Assembly: GCF_007992495.1 (NCBI RefSeq)
Contig: NZ_BKAJ01000082.1
Location: 1 to 64,000 of the forward strand
Reading direction: 5' to 3'
DNA length: 64,000 bases
Source: Reyranella soli
Lineage (GTDB): Bacteria; Pseudomonadota; Alphaproteobacteria; Reyranellales; Reyranellaceae
How positions within the stretch are numbered: position 1 is the stretch's first letter; each line of letters begins with the position of its first letter. The position numbers and the translations under genes are program-made. This document shows positions 33,784-43,286 of the stretch, one piece after another. The notes beneath the pieces are model-generated. The model saw nothing but the letters and a program-made list of their open reading frames with translations. It had not been told where the DNA came from and ran no database searches.

Positions 33784-34320
33784 ATGACGAAGAGACTTCC
33801 CGCCTTGCTCGCGCTGACAGCAGGGGTCGCCGCCGCCGTGCTGGGTGCCCACACGCTCGTCGCGGCCGACAAGTACACCGTGGCCGTGCCCGATGGTCTC
33901 GCTCTGTCGGAGTTCAGGGGCTACGAGACCTGGGCCACCGTGGGCGCCAGCCAGACCGAGCACGATCTCAAGGTCATGGTCGCCAATCCGACGATGATCG
34001 CGGCATACCAGGCCGGCATTCCGCTCAACGGCCAGCCGTTTCCCGAGGGTTCGACGATCGCCAAGATCCAGTGGAAGCCGGTGAAGAGCACCGAGGCTCC
34101 CTTCGACGTGCGCATCTCGTCCACACTGAACGAGGTGCTGTTCATCACCAAGGACAGCAAGCGCTTCGCGAGCAGCGGCGGCTGGGGCTACGCCCGTTTC
34201 ACATACGACTCCGCCACCGACACCTACAAGCCCGAGGGTCGCGGCACCGACTGCGGGTTCGCCTGCCACACGATCGTGAAGGCAAAGGACTACATCTTCA
34301 CCGCCTACGGAAAGAGGTGA
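33784..34320 (+). CDS. Cytochrome P460-like periplasmic heme protein
   Basis: A 178-residue secreted protein with a Sec signal (about residues 1-28, ending LVAAD). The body matches the cytochrome P460 family: GLALSEFRGYETWATVG, AYQAGIPLNGQPFPEGSTIAKIQWKP and the C-terminal heme site. That site reads C157-G-F-A-C161-H162, three residues between the cysteines instead of two. P460 proteins oxidise hydroxylamine or NO-related species in nitrifiers; others have no known role. The ATG follows GGGGAGA. It starts a tight run with a molybdenum hydroxylase, for which it could accept electrons. Confidence 0.82.
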   Translation: MTKRLPALLALTAGVAAAVLGAHTLVAADKYTVAVPDGLALSEFRGYETWATVGASQTEHDLKVMVANPTMIAAYQAGIPLNGQPFPEGSTIAKIQWKPVKSTEAPFDVRISSTLNEVLFITKDSKRFASSGGWGYARFTYDSATDTYKPEGRGTDCGFACHTIVKAKDYIFTAYGKR

Positions 34321-34323
34321 GCC

Positions 34324-34800
34324 ATGGCCTACTCAGTAAAGATCAACGGAAAGACGTACAACGTCGATGTCGACGGGGACACGCCGCTGTTGTGGGTGCT
34401 GCGCGACGTGCTGGGCATGATCGGCACGAAGTTCGGCTGCGGCATCGCCCAATGCGGCGCCTGCACCGTGCATGTCGATGGCGCGGCGACCCGCTCCTGC
34501 GTCACGCCGGTCGAGAGCCTGAACGGCTCGGCGATCACCACCATCGAGGCGATCGGCGCGACAGCAGCCGGCGCCAAGGTGCAGAAGGCTTGGCTCGACC
34601 GCGAGGTCGTGCAGTGCGGCTATTGCCAGTCCGGCCAGATCATGGCCGCAGCGGCGCTGCTGGCTGCCAATCCCAAGCCCACCGACAGCGACATCGACGA
34701 CGCGATGTCCGGCAACATTTGCCGCTGCGGCACCTACGGCCGCATCCGCGAGGCCATCAAGCAGGCCGCACAGCCCGCAACGCAGAGTAAGGGAGGCTGA
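34324..34800 (+). CDS. 2Fe-2S subunit of molybdenum hydroxylase (IorA-like)
   Basis: A 158-residue protein with two 2Fe-2S clusters. The plant-type cluster uses C39, C44, C47 and C59 in the [17 protein letters not shown] region. The second uses C98, C101, C133 and C135 in QCGYCQSGQ and [10 protein letters not shown]. This is the small subunit of xanthine-oxidase-family enzymes. It starts 4 bp after the P460 gene and 2 bp before the large subunit. No FAD subunit is nearby, which is the two-subunit IorAB arrangement that needs an external electron acceptor. Confidence 0.93.
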   Translation: MAYSVKINGKTYNVDVDGDTPLLWVLRDVLGMIGTKFGCGIAQCGACTVHVDGAATRSCVTPVESLNGSAITTIEAIGATAAGAKVQKAWLDREVVQCGYCQSGQIMAAAALLAANPKPTDSDIDDAMSGNICRCGTYGRIREAIKQAAQPATQSKGG

Positions 34801-34801
34801 C

Positions 34802-36940
34802 ATGACCGACTTGTCGCGGCGCCATCTCCTGCGCGCCGGTGCGGCGGCCGGCGGCGGCCTGTTGCTGAGCTTCAGTCTGCCTTTCGGATCGCAGGCCGCC
34901 ACGGCTTTCGCGCCCAACGCCTACGTGCGCGTCGGCGAGGACGGCTCGATCGTGCTCACCATGCCCTATGTCGAGATGGGCCAGGGCACGTACACCGCCA
35001 TTCCCATGCTGATCGCCGAGGAGCTCGAGGTCGGGCTCGGCCAGGTGCAGCTGGAGCATGCGCCGCCCGACGAGAAGACATATGGCAATCCCTTGCTGGC
35101 GGGCGTGCAGGCGACCGGTGGTTCAACGGCGATCATGGCGTCGTGGCAGCCGTTGCGGCAGGCCGGCGCCGTGGCGCGCACGCTGCTCGTGGCGGCGGCG
35201 GCCAAGCGCTGGAACGTCGAGCCGGCATCGTGTCGCGCGGAGAAGGGCGAGGTCGTGCATCCGCCGACCGGGCGTCGCCTCAAGTACGGCGCCGTCGCGG
35301 CGGACGCCGCGCGCATGCCCGTCCCCAAGGACGTGCCGCTCAAGGATCCGAAGGACTTCAAGCTGATCGGCACGCCCGCCAAGCGGCTCGACGCACCGGC
35401 CAAGGTCAACGGTACGGCGGTCTACGGCATCGATGTGCGTCCGCACGGCGTGAAGATTGCCACGCTGACGCAGTCGCCGGTCTTCGGCGGCAAGCTCAAG
35501 AGTGTCGACGACACGGCAGCCAAGGCCGTCAAGGGCGTGCGCCAGATCGTGCGGCTCGACGATTGCGTGGCTGTCGTGGCCGACCACATGGGCGCGGCCA
35601 AGAAGGGATTGGCGGCACTGAAGATCGAATGGGACGAGGGCCCGCACGCCAGGCTCACGACGGCAGATGTGGCGCGCGACCTCGAGCAGGCGACATTGAA
35701 CGCCGGCCCGGTCGCCGAGAACATCGGTGACGCGGCCAAGGCGCTGGAAAGCGCGGCGACGAAGGTCGACGCGACATATCAGGTGCCGTTCCTGGCGCAC
35801 GCCACGATGGAGCCGATGAACTGCACCGTGCATGTCGCCAAGGACCGCTGCGAGGTCTGGGTCGGCACGCAGGTCGCGGCGCGTGCCCAGGCGGCCGCCG
35901 CCAAGGTCACCGGCCTGCCGCTGGAAAAGGTCGTGCTGCACAATCACTTGATTGGCGGCGGCTTCGGTCGCCGGCTGGAGGTCGATGGCGTCACCCGCGC
36001 CGTGCAGATCGCGCAAAAGGTCGACGGTCCGGTCAAGGTCGTGTGGACGCGCGAGGAAGACATCCAGCACGACATGTACCGGCCCTACTGGTTCGACCGC
36101 CTGTCGGCCGGGCTGGACGAGACCGGCAAGCCGGTCGCCTGGAACCATCGCTTCGCCGGTTCCTCGGTGGTGGCGCGCTGGCTGCCGCCGGGCTTCAACA
36201 ACGGTCTCGATCCCGACAGCATCGAGGGCGCCGCCAAGTTCATCTACGGCCTGCCCAACAAGCACGTCGAATACCTGCGGGTCGAGCCGCCCGGCGTTCC
36301 GACCGCCTTCTGGCGCAGCGTCGGCCCGTCGCACACCATCTTCGTGGTCGAAAGCTTCATGGACGAGCTGGCGGCCGCGGCGAAGCAGGATCCCGTCGCC
36401 TACCGGCTGGCGCTGCTCGACAAGACGCCGCGCACCAAAGCGGTGCTGACGCTGGCGGCGGAAAAGGCCGGCTGGGGCCAGGCGCTGCCGGCTGGCATCG
36501 GTCGCGGCGTATCGGTGCAGAACGTCTTCGGCAGCCATCTCGCGCAGGTCGCCGAGGTCGAGGTGGCGAAAGACGGGACGGTCCGCGTGCGCCGCGTGGT
36601 GGCGGCGATCGACTGCGGCATCGTGATCAACCCCGATACGGTGCGGGCGCAGATCGAGAGCGCGACGATCTTCGGCATCAGCGCCGCGCTCTACGGTGAG
36701 ATCACGGTGAAGGACGGCCGCGTCGAGCAGTCGAACTTCGACACCTATCGCGTCCTCAGGCTGGACGAAGCGCCCAAGATCGAGGTGCATATCGTGCAGA
36801 GCGGCGATGCGCCGGGCGGCATGGGCGAGCCGGGCACGTCGGCGATCGTGCCGGCCATTGCCAACGCGATATTCGCCGCGACCGGCAAGCGGCTGCGCAA
36901 GATGCCGATCGATTCAGAGCTGCTGAAGCGACCAGCATGA
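34802..36940 (+). CDS. Molybdenum hydroxylase large subunit (IorB-like, Tat-exported)
   Basis: A 712-residue xanthine-dehydrogenase family molybdopterin subunit. A twin-arginine signal begins SRRHLLRAG (residues 5-13). The Mo-pterin regions include PYVEMGQGTYTAIPML, VQATGGSTAIM, IGGGFGRRLEVDGV and the catalytic glutamate E676 in GMGEPGTSA. With the 2Fe-2S protein it would form a periplasmic two-subunit enzyme like isoquinoline 1-oxidoreductase or periplasmic aldehyde oxidases. The neighbouring P460-like cytochrome is a plausible acceptor. GGAGG precedes the ATG. Substrate unknown. Confidence 0.9.
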   Translation: MTDLSRRHLLRAGAAAGGGLLLSFSLPFGSQAATAFAPNAYVRVGEDGSIVLTMPYVEMGQGTYTAIPMLIAEELEVGLGQVQLEHAPPDEKTYGNPLLAGVQATGGSTAIMASWQPLRQAGAVARTLLVAAAAKRWNVEPASCRAEKGEVVHPPTGRRLKYGAVAADAARMPVPKDVPLKDPKDFKLIGTPAKRLDAPAKVNGTAVYGIDVRPHGVKIATLTQSPVFGGKLKSVDDTAAKAVKGVRQIVRLDDCVAVVADHMGAAKKGLAALKIEWDEGPHARLTTADVARDLEQATLNAGPVAENIGDAAKALESAATKVDATYQVPFLAHATMEPMNCTVHVAKDRCEVWVGTQVAARAQAAAAKVTGLPLEKVVLHNHLIGGGFGRRLEVDGVTRAVQIAQKVDGPVKVVWTREEDIQHDMYRPYWFDRLSAGLDETGKPVAWNHRFAGSSVVARWLPPGFNNGLDPDSIEGAAKFIYGLPNKHVEYLRVEPPGVPTAFWRSVGPSHTIFVVESFMDELAAAAKQDPVAYRLALLDKTPRTKAVLTLAAEKAGWGQALPAGIGRGVSVQNVFGSHLAQVAEVEVAKDGTVRVRRVVAAIDCGIVINPDTVRAQIESATIFGISAALYGEITVKDGRVEQSNFDTYRVLRLDEAPKIEVHIVQSGDAPGGMGEPGTSAIVPAIANAIFAATGKRLRKMPIDSELLKRPA

Positions 36941-37058
36941 CGGCGCCCAGGCCATGGCCGAGAAAATCTCGCTTCCGCGCGCCGCTGCGTCGGATGAGGC
37001 TCGCAGTGGCGGGGAACCAGGCGCGCGCCATCGGCGCTGCGGAACGTGAGGCCGTGTG

Positions 37059-38249
37059 ATGGCGACTTCCCACGCTGTTCCGAAATCGCGATGGATCGCC
37101 ATCGCCGGTGTGATCGTCCTGGTCATCGCGGCTGGTGCGGGCTGGTTCCTGTTCAGCCATCAGAGCAAGGCGCCGCCGGCTGCTGCGGCGCAAACGCCGG
37201 CTCCGGCGGTCGGCGTGCGGCCGGCCGTCATGAAAGGCGTCAGCCAGTCCTTCGAGTTCGTCGGCCGCATCAAGGCCATCGAAAAGGTCGAACTGCGCGC
37301 CCGCGTGGAAGGATTTCTCGAGAAGGTCCTATTCCGCGAGGGCGACGCCCATGAGGGCAAGGACGTCAAGGCGGGCGAGCTGCTCTTTCAGATCGAGAAA
37401 GTACAGTTCCAGGCGGCGCTCGACCAGGCCAAGGCCAATCTTGCCGTTGCCGAGGCGACGTTGACCAACGCCAAGCTCGAGTACGAGCGCAGCCTCGAAC
37501 TGTCCAAGCGCAACTTCAGCCCGCAGAGCGATGTCGATCAAAAGAAGGCGGCGATGGACAGCGCCGCCGGCCGGGTGATGCAGGCCAAGGCCGCGCTGAC
37601 TCAGGCCCAGGTCAATCTCGACTACACCGACATCCGCGCGCCGATCGACGGGCGCATCGGGCGAACCGCCTACACGGTCGGCAATCTCGTCAATCCGGCG
37701 AGCGGCGTGCTCGCGACCATCGTCAGCCAGGATCCGGTCTATGTGCTGTTTCCGGTGAGCGTGCGCGACCTCGAGGCGATCCGCGAGGCGCGCCGCAAGG
37801 AGGATGGCGGCATGGCCAAGATCGACATCCGCGTGCGACTGCCCAGTGGCCAGGAATACACTCAGCGCGGCGTGTGGAATCTCACCGACCCGCAGGTCGA
37901 CCCGCAGACCGACACGCTGATCATGCGGGCGACAATGCCCAATCCCGACCGCACCCTGACTGACGGCCAGTTCGTGACGGCGATCATCCGTGAGCGCCAG
38001 GAAGAACCAAGGCTGGTGGTGCCGCAGGCGGCATTGCAGGTCGACCAGTCGGGCTACTATGTTCTGGTCGTCACCGACCAGAACAAGGTCGAGCAGCGGC
38101 GCGTGCAGACCGGTCCCCAACGCGGCACCGATGTCGTCGTCACTTCTGGCGTGAAGGAAGGCGAGAAGGTGATCGTCGACGGCATCCAGAAGGTGCGGCC
38201 GGGCCAGGTCGTGCAGGCGACGGTGCTGCAGGCAGCGTCGGATGGTTGA
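37059..38249 (+). CDS. RND efflux periplasmic adaptor subunit
   Basis: A 396-residue membrane fusion protein. A short cytoplasmic tail and an N-terminal membrane anchor (about residues 10-30) precede a lipoyl domain ([20 protein letters not shown]), a helical hairpin (residues about 105-175) and the beta-barrel with VQATVLQA at the C terminus. It is the MexA/AcrA type that links an inner-membrane RND pump to an outer-membrane channel. A GTG one codon earlier is also possible. It follows the molybdenum hydroxylase after 118 bp and precedes the pump by 24 bp. Confidence 0.88.
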   Translation: MATSHAVPKSRWIAIAGVIVLVIAAGAGWFLFSHQSKAPPAAAAQTPAPAVGVRPAVMKGVSQSFEFVGRIKAIEKVELRARVEGFLEKVLFREGDAHEGKDVKAGELLFQIEKVQFQAALDQAKANLAVAEATLTNAKLEYERSLELSKRNFSPQSDVDQKKAAMDSAAGRVMQAKAALTQAQVNLDYTDIRAPIDGRIGRTAYTVGNLVNPASGVLATIVSQDPVYVLFPVSVRDLEAIREARRKEDGGMAKIDIRVRLPSGQEYTQRGVWNLTDPQVDPQTDTLIMRATMPNPDRTLTDGQFVTAIIRERQEEPRLVVPQAALQVDQSGYYVLVVTDQNKVEQRRVQTGPQRGTDVVVTSGVKEGEKVIVDGIQKVRPGQVVQATVLQAASDG

Positions 38250-38273
38250 TCCTCGTCATAACGGAGGACAGCC

Positions 38274-41200
38274 ATGATCTCCGGCATCTTCATCGACCGC
38301 CCGCGTCTGGCCTTCGTCATCTCGATCGTCATCACGCTGGCCGGCCTGATCGCGATCTTCCAGATCCCGGTGGCGCAGTTCCCCGAGATCGTGCCGCCGC
38401 AGGTCTCGCTCACCGCCGCCTATCCCGGCGCCGATGCCGAGGTGGTCGAGACCACCGTGGCGCAGCCCATCGAGCAGCAGATCGTCGGTGTCGACAACGC
38501 GCTCTACTACCAGTCGGCTAGCGCCGCCGACGGCAGCTACTCGCTGACCGTCACCTTCGCGCTCGGCACCGACCCCGACATCAACACGGTGAACGTCCAG
38601 AACCGCGCTCAGCTTGCCGTGCCGCTCCTGCCCCAGGAGGTGCAGCGCCAGGGCCTGGTCATCCGCAAGAAGTCGGCGGCGCTGCTGCAGGTCATCACCA
38701 TCTATTCGCCCAAGAACACCTACGACGCGCTCTATCTCAACAACTACGCCACCATCAACGTCGTCGACCAGTTGGCGAAGGTGCGCGGCGTCGGCCAGGC
38801 GAGCCTGTTCGGCGCCCTCGACTATTCGCTGAGACTATGGCTCGACACCGACCGGCTGACCGCCTTCGGCCTCACCCCGACCGACGTGGTGACCGCGGTC
38901 CAGAGCCAGAACATCCAGGCGGCGCTCGGCCGCATCGGCGCCGCACCGGCGCCGCAGGCCCAGCAGTACCAGCTCACCATCAAGACCCAGGGGCGTCTGA
39001 CGCGGACCGACCAGTTCGACAACATCGTGATCCGCGCCAATCCCGACGGTTCGGTGGTGCGCGTCAAGGACGTCGCGCGGGCCGATCTCGGCGCCAAGAG
39101 CCAGGAGCGCTACAGCCGCTTCGACGGCGCGCCCTCGGCGACGATCGGCATCTTCCAGTCGCCCGGCGCCAACGCGGTCGAGGTGGCGGCCAACGTCCGC
39201 AAGGTGCTGGACGAGCTGAAGCAGCGCTTCCCCGACGATCTCGAATACCGGGTGTTCTGGGATTCGACGGTGTTCGTGACCTCGACCATCGACGAGGTCG
39301 TCCATACGCTGGTCATCGCCTTCGTACTGGTGGCGATCGTCGTCTTCCTGTTCCTGGGCAAACTGCGAACCACCCTCATCCCGCTGGTCGCCGTGCCGGT
39401 GTCGATCATCGGCACCTTCGCGGTCCTGTTGCTGATCGGCTATTCGGCCAACACGGTTTCGCTGCTCGCCCTGGTGCTGGCCATCGGCATCGTCGTCGAC
39501 GACGCCATCGTGGTCATCGAGAACGTCGAGCGCGTGATCGAGGAGAATCCCGACCTCACCATTGCCGAGGCGACCAAGAAGGCAATGGGTGAGATCACCG
39601 CCCCCATCATCGCCATCACCCTGGTGCTGTTGTCGGTGTTCGTGCCGGTGGCCTTCATCCCCGGCATCAGCGGCCAGCTGTTCCGCCAGTTCGCCGTTGC
39701 CGTGTCGATCTCCATGCTGATCTCGGCGCTCAATGCGCTCACCCTGAGCCCGGCGCTGTGCGCAGTGCTGCTGAAGCGCGGCGACCACCAGCGGCGCGGC
39801 CCCCTTCAAAGGGTGATGCAGCGGGTCCTGGGCGCCATTGACTGGGTGCGCGACGGCTACGTCGCCATCGTGCGCCGCCTGGTGCGGCTCGCGGTCTTCG
39901 GCATCGTGGCAGCCGCGGTGTGCGGCGCCGCCGCCTATGGCGTGCTCAGGATCACACCGCAGGGCTTCCTGCCGACGGAGGACCAGGGTGCGTTCTTCGT
40001 TGCCATGCGCCTGCCCGAGGGCGCCTCGCTCAACCGCACCGCCGACCTGGTGAAGCAGGTCGAGGACATCATGCGGCCGATCCCCGGCGTGCAGGGCGTC
40101 GTGTCGGTCGTCGGCCTGAACTTCATCGACTACGTCGTGTCGTCCAACAGCGCCTTCTTCGTGGTGCGCCTGAAACCTTACGAGGAGCGCACCGACCGCA
40201 GCCAGTCGGCCGATGCCATCATAGCCAGCCTCAGGCCCAAGCTCGCCGCCATCCAGGGCGCCATTGCCTTCCCCTTCAACCTGCCGCCGATCCTGGGCCT
40301 GGGCAGCACCGGCGGCTTCCAGTACGTGCTGCAGGCCCTGCAGGGCCAGTCGCCGACCGACCTCGCCGCCGTCACGCGCGCCATGATCGTGGCGGCCAAC
40401 CAGCAGCCCGAGCTCGCCGGCGTCTTCACCACCTTCGCCGCCGACACCCCGCAGGTCTATCTCGACATCGACCGCGACAAGGCGCAGGTGCTGGGCGTCA
40501 AGGTGAGCGACGTGTTCGTCGCCCTGCAGGCGAGCCTGGGCGGCTACTACGTCAACGACTTCAACCTGTTCGGCCGCACCTGGCAGGTGAATATCGAATC
40601 GGAGGATCGCTTCCGCGACACCATCGACGACATCTACCGCGTCTATGTGCGCAACGCCGCGGGCGCCATGGTGCCGGTGCGCTCGCTGGCCACGGCCAAG
40701 CTAGTGCTCGGCCCGCAGGTGGTCATCCGCTACAACGGCTTCCGCGCCGCCGTCATCAACGGTGCACCCAAGCCCGGCTTCAGCTCGGGCCAGGCGCTGG
40801 CGGCGATGGAGCGCTTGTCAGCGACGACGTTGCCGCCGGGCTACGGCTTCGAATGGACGGCGGTTGCGCTGCAGGAGAAGCTGGCGGCCGGCCAGACCGG
40901 CATCGTGCTGGGGCTCGCCGTGCTGTTCGCCTATCTCTTCCTGGTGGCGCTGTACGAGAGCTGGAACATCCCGTTGCCCGTGCTGCTGTCGGTCACGGTC
41001 GGCGTCTTGGGCGCCATCGCCTTCGTGTGGTGGCTGGGCCTCGCCTTCGACGTCTATGCCCAGATCGGCCTGGTCGTGCTGGTCGCGCTCGCCGCCAAGA
41101 ACGGCATCCTGATCGTCGAGTTCGCCGTCGAGCAGCGACGGCATGGCCGCGAGCTCTTGGACTCGGCGGTCGAGGGCGCGCGGCTGCGCTTCCGGCCGGT

Positions 41201-41453
41201 GATCATGACCAGCTTCGCCTTCATCCTCGGCCTGCTGCCGCTCGTGATCGCCGAAGGCGCCGGCGCCGCCAGCCGCCGCGCCGTCGGCACGCCCGTGTTC
41301 GGTGGCATGCTCGCGGCCGCCATATTCGGCATCTTCATCATCCCGATGCTGTACGTGGTCTTCCAGCGCATGCGGGAGTGGACGGCTCAGGAGAAAGCGA
41401 AACGCGACTCCAACGCCGCTGCATCGCCAGCCGGCACAACCTCGGCGGAGTAA
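38274..41453 (+). CDS. RND efflux permease (HAE-1/AcrB type)
   Basis: A 1059-residue, 12-helix multidrug exporter. It begins [20 protein letters not shown], has the paired aspartates in [17 protein letters not shown] (TM4), a matching second half with [16 protein letters not shown], and two large periplasmic loops. This is the proton-driven pump of the tripartite system with the adaptor upstream. A GGAGG site precedes the ATG. No outer-membrane channel gene is present. Its last 67 bp overlap the convergent TPR gene. Confidence 0.93.
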   Translation: MISGIFIDRPRLAFVISIVITLAGLIAIFQIPVAQFPEIVPPQVSLTAAYPGADAEVVETTVAQPIEQQIVGVDNALYYQSASAADGSYSLTVTFALGTDPDINTVNVQNRAQLAVPLLPQEVQRQGLVIRKKSAALLQVITIYSPKNTYDALYLNNYATINVVDQLAKVRGVGQASLFGALDYSLRLWLDTDRLTAFGLTPTDVVTAVQSQNIQAALGRIGAAPAPQAQQYQLTIKTQGRLTRTDQFDNIVIRANPDGSVVRVKDVARADLGAKSQERYSRFDGAPSATIGIFQSPGANAVEVAANVRKVLDELKQRFPDDLEYRVFWDSTVFVTSTIDEVVHTLVIAFVLVAIVVFLFLGKLRTTLIPLVAVPVSIIGTFAVLLLIGYSANTVSLLALVLAIGIVVDDAIVVIENVERVIEENPDLTIAEATKKAMGEITAPIIAITLVLLSVFVPVAFIPGISGQLFRQFAVAVSISMLISALNALTLSPALCAVLLKRGDHQRRGPLQRVMQRVLGAIDWVRDGYVAIVRRLVRLAVFGIVAAAVCGAAAYGVLRITPQGFLPTEDQGAFFVAMRLPEGASLNRTADLVKQVEDIMRPIPGVQGVVSVVGLNFIDYVVSSNSAFFVVRLKPYEERTDRSQSADAIIASLRPKLAAIQGAIAFPFNLPPILGLGSTGGFQYVLQALQGQSPTDLAAVTRAMIVAANQQPELAGVFTTFAADTPQVYLDIDRDKAQVLGVKVSDVFVALQASLGGYYVNDFNLFGRTWQVNIESEDRFRDTIDDIYRVYVRNAAGAMVPVRSLATAKLVLGPQVVIRYNGFRAAVINGAPKPGFSSGQALAAMERLSATTLPPGYGFEWTAVALQEKLAAGQTGIVLGLAVLFAYLFLVALYESWNIPLPVLLSVTVGVLGAIAFVWWLGLAFDVYAQIGLVVLVALAAKNGILIVEFAVEQRRHGRELLDSAVEGARLRFRPVIMTSFAFILGLLPLVIAEGAGAASRRAVGTPVFGGMLAAAIFGIFIIPMLYVVFQRMREWTAQEKAKRDSNAAASPAGTTSAE

Positions 41454-42604
41454 TACCAAGGAGAGGGTCCGGGCTGCGGTCCCCACAGCCAGTCGGTGCC
41501 GGAAGGCAACAGGACGATGGTCGGAAGGCCAAGCCGCGCGGCGAGGTGAACAGGCCAAACGTCGTCGCCGACGACCATGCGGCACGCCGCGGCGAGCTCG
41601 GGTCGGCGTTCGACATCGACACCGGCGGGCGGTGAACTGTCCGTGAACCAGCCGACACGTGTCGACGCTTGCGCTGTCGTTCGCAATGCACCGGGCGAGG
41701 GCAGGGCATCGAGCGTCCAACCCAGGAGATGCGGCAGGCTGCGCAAGGGTGCCGCGGCGGCAAATCCTTCGAGAGCGGTACCACGTTGGAGCGTCGGCAT
41801 GTCGAGCCATTCGGCGAGACGCGGCGCACACTGCACCGTTGCATCGACGCCGCGCGCCAGCATCAGCGTGTCACGCAGCGCCGCGTCGCTCTCGATGTCG
41901 GCCTGTTCCGGATAGATCAGCAGGCGGCCGGTCAGAGGCTCGCCCTGCCAGCGCGGCAGGTCGGGCGTGTAGCGTTCGCCCGGTAGCTCCAGGCGCGCTT
42001 CGTAGTCCGAGAGTCCGCGCAGCCAGTCGCCCTGACGCAACAGCAAGTCGCCGCGGCGCAGGCGCAGATGCGGGTCGTTGGGTCGGCTGGTCAGCGCCGT
42101 CTCGAGATCGGCCAGGGCGCCGATCCAGTCGCCACGCGCGGCCAGCAGATTGGCGCGCGCCGACAGGGACGGCATCAGGCGATGGTCGATCGACAAGGCC
42201 TCGTTGTAGGCCTGCTCGGCCTCGTCGAGGCGACCCAGCGCCTCGAATGCGCGACCTTTGTTATGGGCAATGGCGGCATCGCCGGGTTTCAGGCGCTGGG
42301 CGCGATCGAGGGCTGCGAGCGCCGCAGTGTGCTCGCCCAGCACCGACAGGCAGCCAGCCAGGTTGACATGGGCCGCGACCTCCTTGGGCAGGAACTTGGC
42401 GGCGCGCTCCAGCGACTCGCGCGCCTCGGCGAAGCGGCCGAGCTTCAAGCGGGCCTGGCCGAGCAGGTGCAGCGCCTGCCCGGAGTTGGGCCGCGCGTCG
42501 ACCACTTGCGCCAGCAACGGCTCGGCGCCGGCGAAGTCGCCGGCGGCCGCGCGCTGTACGGCGTCGCGCGCCAATGTTTGGATCTGGAGATCGGAAAGAG
42601 GCAT
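41387..42604 (-). CDS. TPR protein with glycosyltransferase-like C terminus
   Basis: A 405-residue protein. About six TPR repeats (residues 10-235, e.g. [35 protein letters not shown]) are followed by a C-terminal region with [25 protein letters not shown] and [31 protein letters not shown]. The latter resembles the GT9/GT41-like sugar-transferase end found in bacterial TPR proteins. The ATG at 42604 lacks a strong ribosome site. Its 3' end overlaps the RND permease gene by 67 bp, tail to tail. Target unknown. Confidence 0.8.
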   Translation of the reverse strand: MPLSDLQIQTLARDAVQRAAAGDFAGAEPLLAQVVDARPNSGQALHLLGQARLKLGRFAEARESLERAAKFLPKEVAAHVNLAGCLSVLGEHTAALAALDRAQRLKPGDAAIAHNKGRAFEALGRLDEAEQAYNEALSIDHRLMPSLSARANLLAARGDWIGALADLETALTSRPNDPHLRLRRGDLLLRQGDWLRGLSDYEARLELPGERYTPDLPRWQGEPLTGRLLIYPEQADIESDAALRDTLMLARGVDATVQCAPRLAEWLDMPTLQRGTALEGFAAAAPLRSLPHLLGWTLDALPSPGALRTTAQASTRVGWFTDSSPPAGVDVERRPELAAACRMVVGDDVWPVHLAARLGLPTIVLLPSGTDWLWGPQPGPSPWYYSAEVVPAGDAAALESRFAFS

Positions 42605-42628
42605 CCGCCGAGCCTCTAGCACAGATGG

Positions 42629-42841
42629 TCAGGCGCGCCAGAACGGCTTTTGTGCCTCGAATTGCATCTGGCCGGGACTGAGACCGAGATCGTGCAGGGT
42701 GCAGTAGTCGATGCTGCCGATGTCGCGGCGGCTACGCGCGCGACGGCGCCATTCCGTGAAAATTCTTCGGATCGAATTCCGGACCATGCCGCACCAAAGC
42801 AGCACGGCCGGTGTGGTTTCTATCCGGCCCGTGACGGGCAA
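42629..42841 (-). CDS. DUF1127 domain small protein
   Basis: A 70-residue protein ending in a DUF1127 domain: IFTEWRRRARSRRDIGSIDYCTLHDLGLSPGQMQFEAQKPFWRA. The Arg-rich helix and the DLGLS turn are diagnostic of this alphaproteobacterial family of small RNA-binding or phosphate/nitrogen-adaptation proteins. The ATG at 42841 sits immediately after the T-run of a terminator and has no ribosome site; ATG 42787 would give a 52-residue form. It is a close paralogue of the gene at 42963-43166. Confidence 0.8.
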   Translation of the reverse strand: MPVTGRIETTPAVLLWCGMVRNSIRRIFTEWRRRARSRRDIGSIDYCTLHDLGLSPGQMQFEAQKPFWRA

Positions 42842-42845
42842 TTCG

Positions 42846-42897
42846 CGAAAAAGAAAAAGCCGGCGGTCGACAGGGAGGCTGAGGATCGACCGCCGGC
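42846..42897 (-). terminator. Intrinsic terminator after the second DUF1127 gene
   Basis: On the minus strand GCCGGCGGTCGA and TCGACCGCCGGC (42897-42886 and 42870-42859) form a 12-bp perfect stem, followed directly by TTTTTCTTTTT. It lies 65 bp downstream of the 42963-43166 gene and abuts the start of the 42629-42841 gene, so it can act as a terminator or a leaky attenuator between the two paralogues. Confidence 0.85.
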
Positions 42898-42962
42898 CAG
42901 TGTCCGGAGAGGGTAAGGCCCGCGCAGGGTAACAATACGGGCCGGCTCCGGATTCGGGTGCG

Positions 42963-43166
42963 TTAGCTACGCCAGAAGGGCTTGTTGACCTCGAAGTTCA
43001 CGTCGCTGGCGCTCAGACCCAGGTCGCGCAGGGTGCGGGCATCGAGGGTCGAAAGCTCCTTGCGCTCCTTGGCGCGCTGGCGCCAGGTGGCGAAGATCTG
43101 GCCGAAAACGGCGAAGGTGCCGGCCAGCGGCGCCTTGGAACTGTAATGAAGCGAGAGGTCAGCCAT
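42963..43166 (-). CDS. DUF1127 domain small protein
   Basis: A 67-residue protein: a 22-residue lead followed by GQIFATWRQRAKERKELSTLDARTLRDLGLSASDVNFEVNKPFWRS. The same FW(R) ending and DLGLS turn as the neighbouring paralogue show a duplication. DUF1127 proteins in related bacteria bind RNA and affect phosphate or carbon metabolism. GGGGAG precedes the ATG. A strong intrinsic terminator follows. It is divergent from a GcvA-type regulator. Confidence 0.88.
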   Translation of the reverse strand: MADLSLHYSSKAPLAGTFAVFGQIFATWRQRAKERKELSTLDARTLRDLGLSASDVNFEVNKPFWRS

Positions 43167-43232
43167 GGGATTACTCCCCGAATAAAGTGAATACCTTGAT
43201 GATCGGGGATTTGGTCCTGGAGGGGCCGCTTT

Positions 43233-43248
43233 ACAAACAACCGTTTGT
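43233..43248. promoter_or_regulatory. Inverted repeat ACAAAC-N4-GTTTGT
   Basis: Perfect 6-bp arms in the AT-rich divergent region between the DUF1127 gene and the LysR-type gene at 43287. A candidate operator; the regulator is unknown. Confidence 0.4.
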
Positions 43249-43286
43249 CCTGTTTTGATAAGAATACCTCATGTGATGGGACAGCG

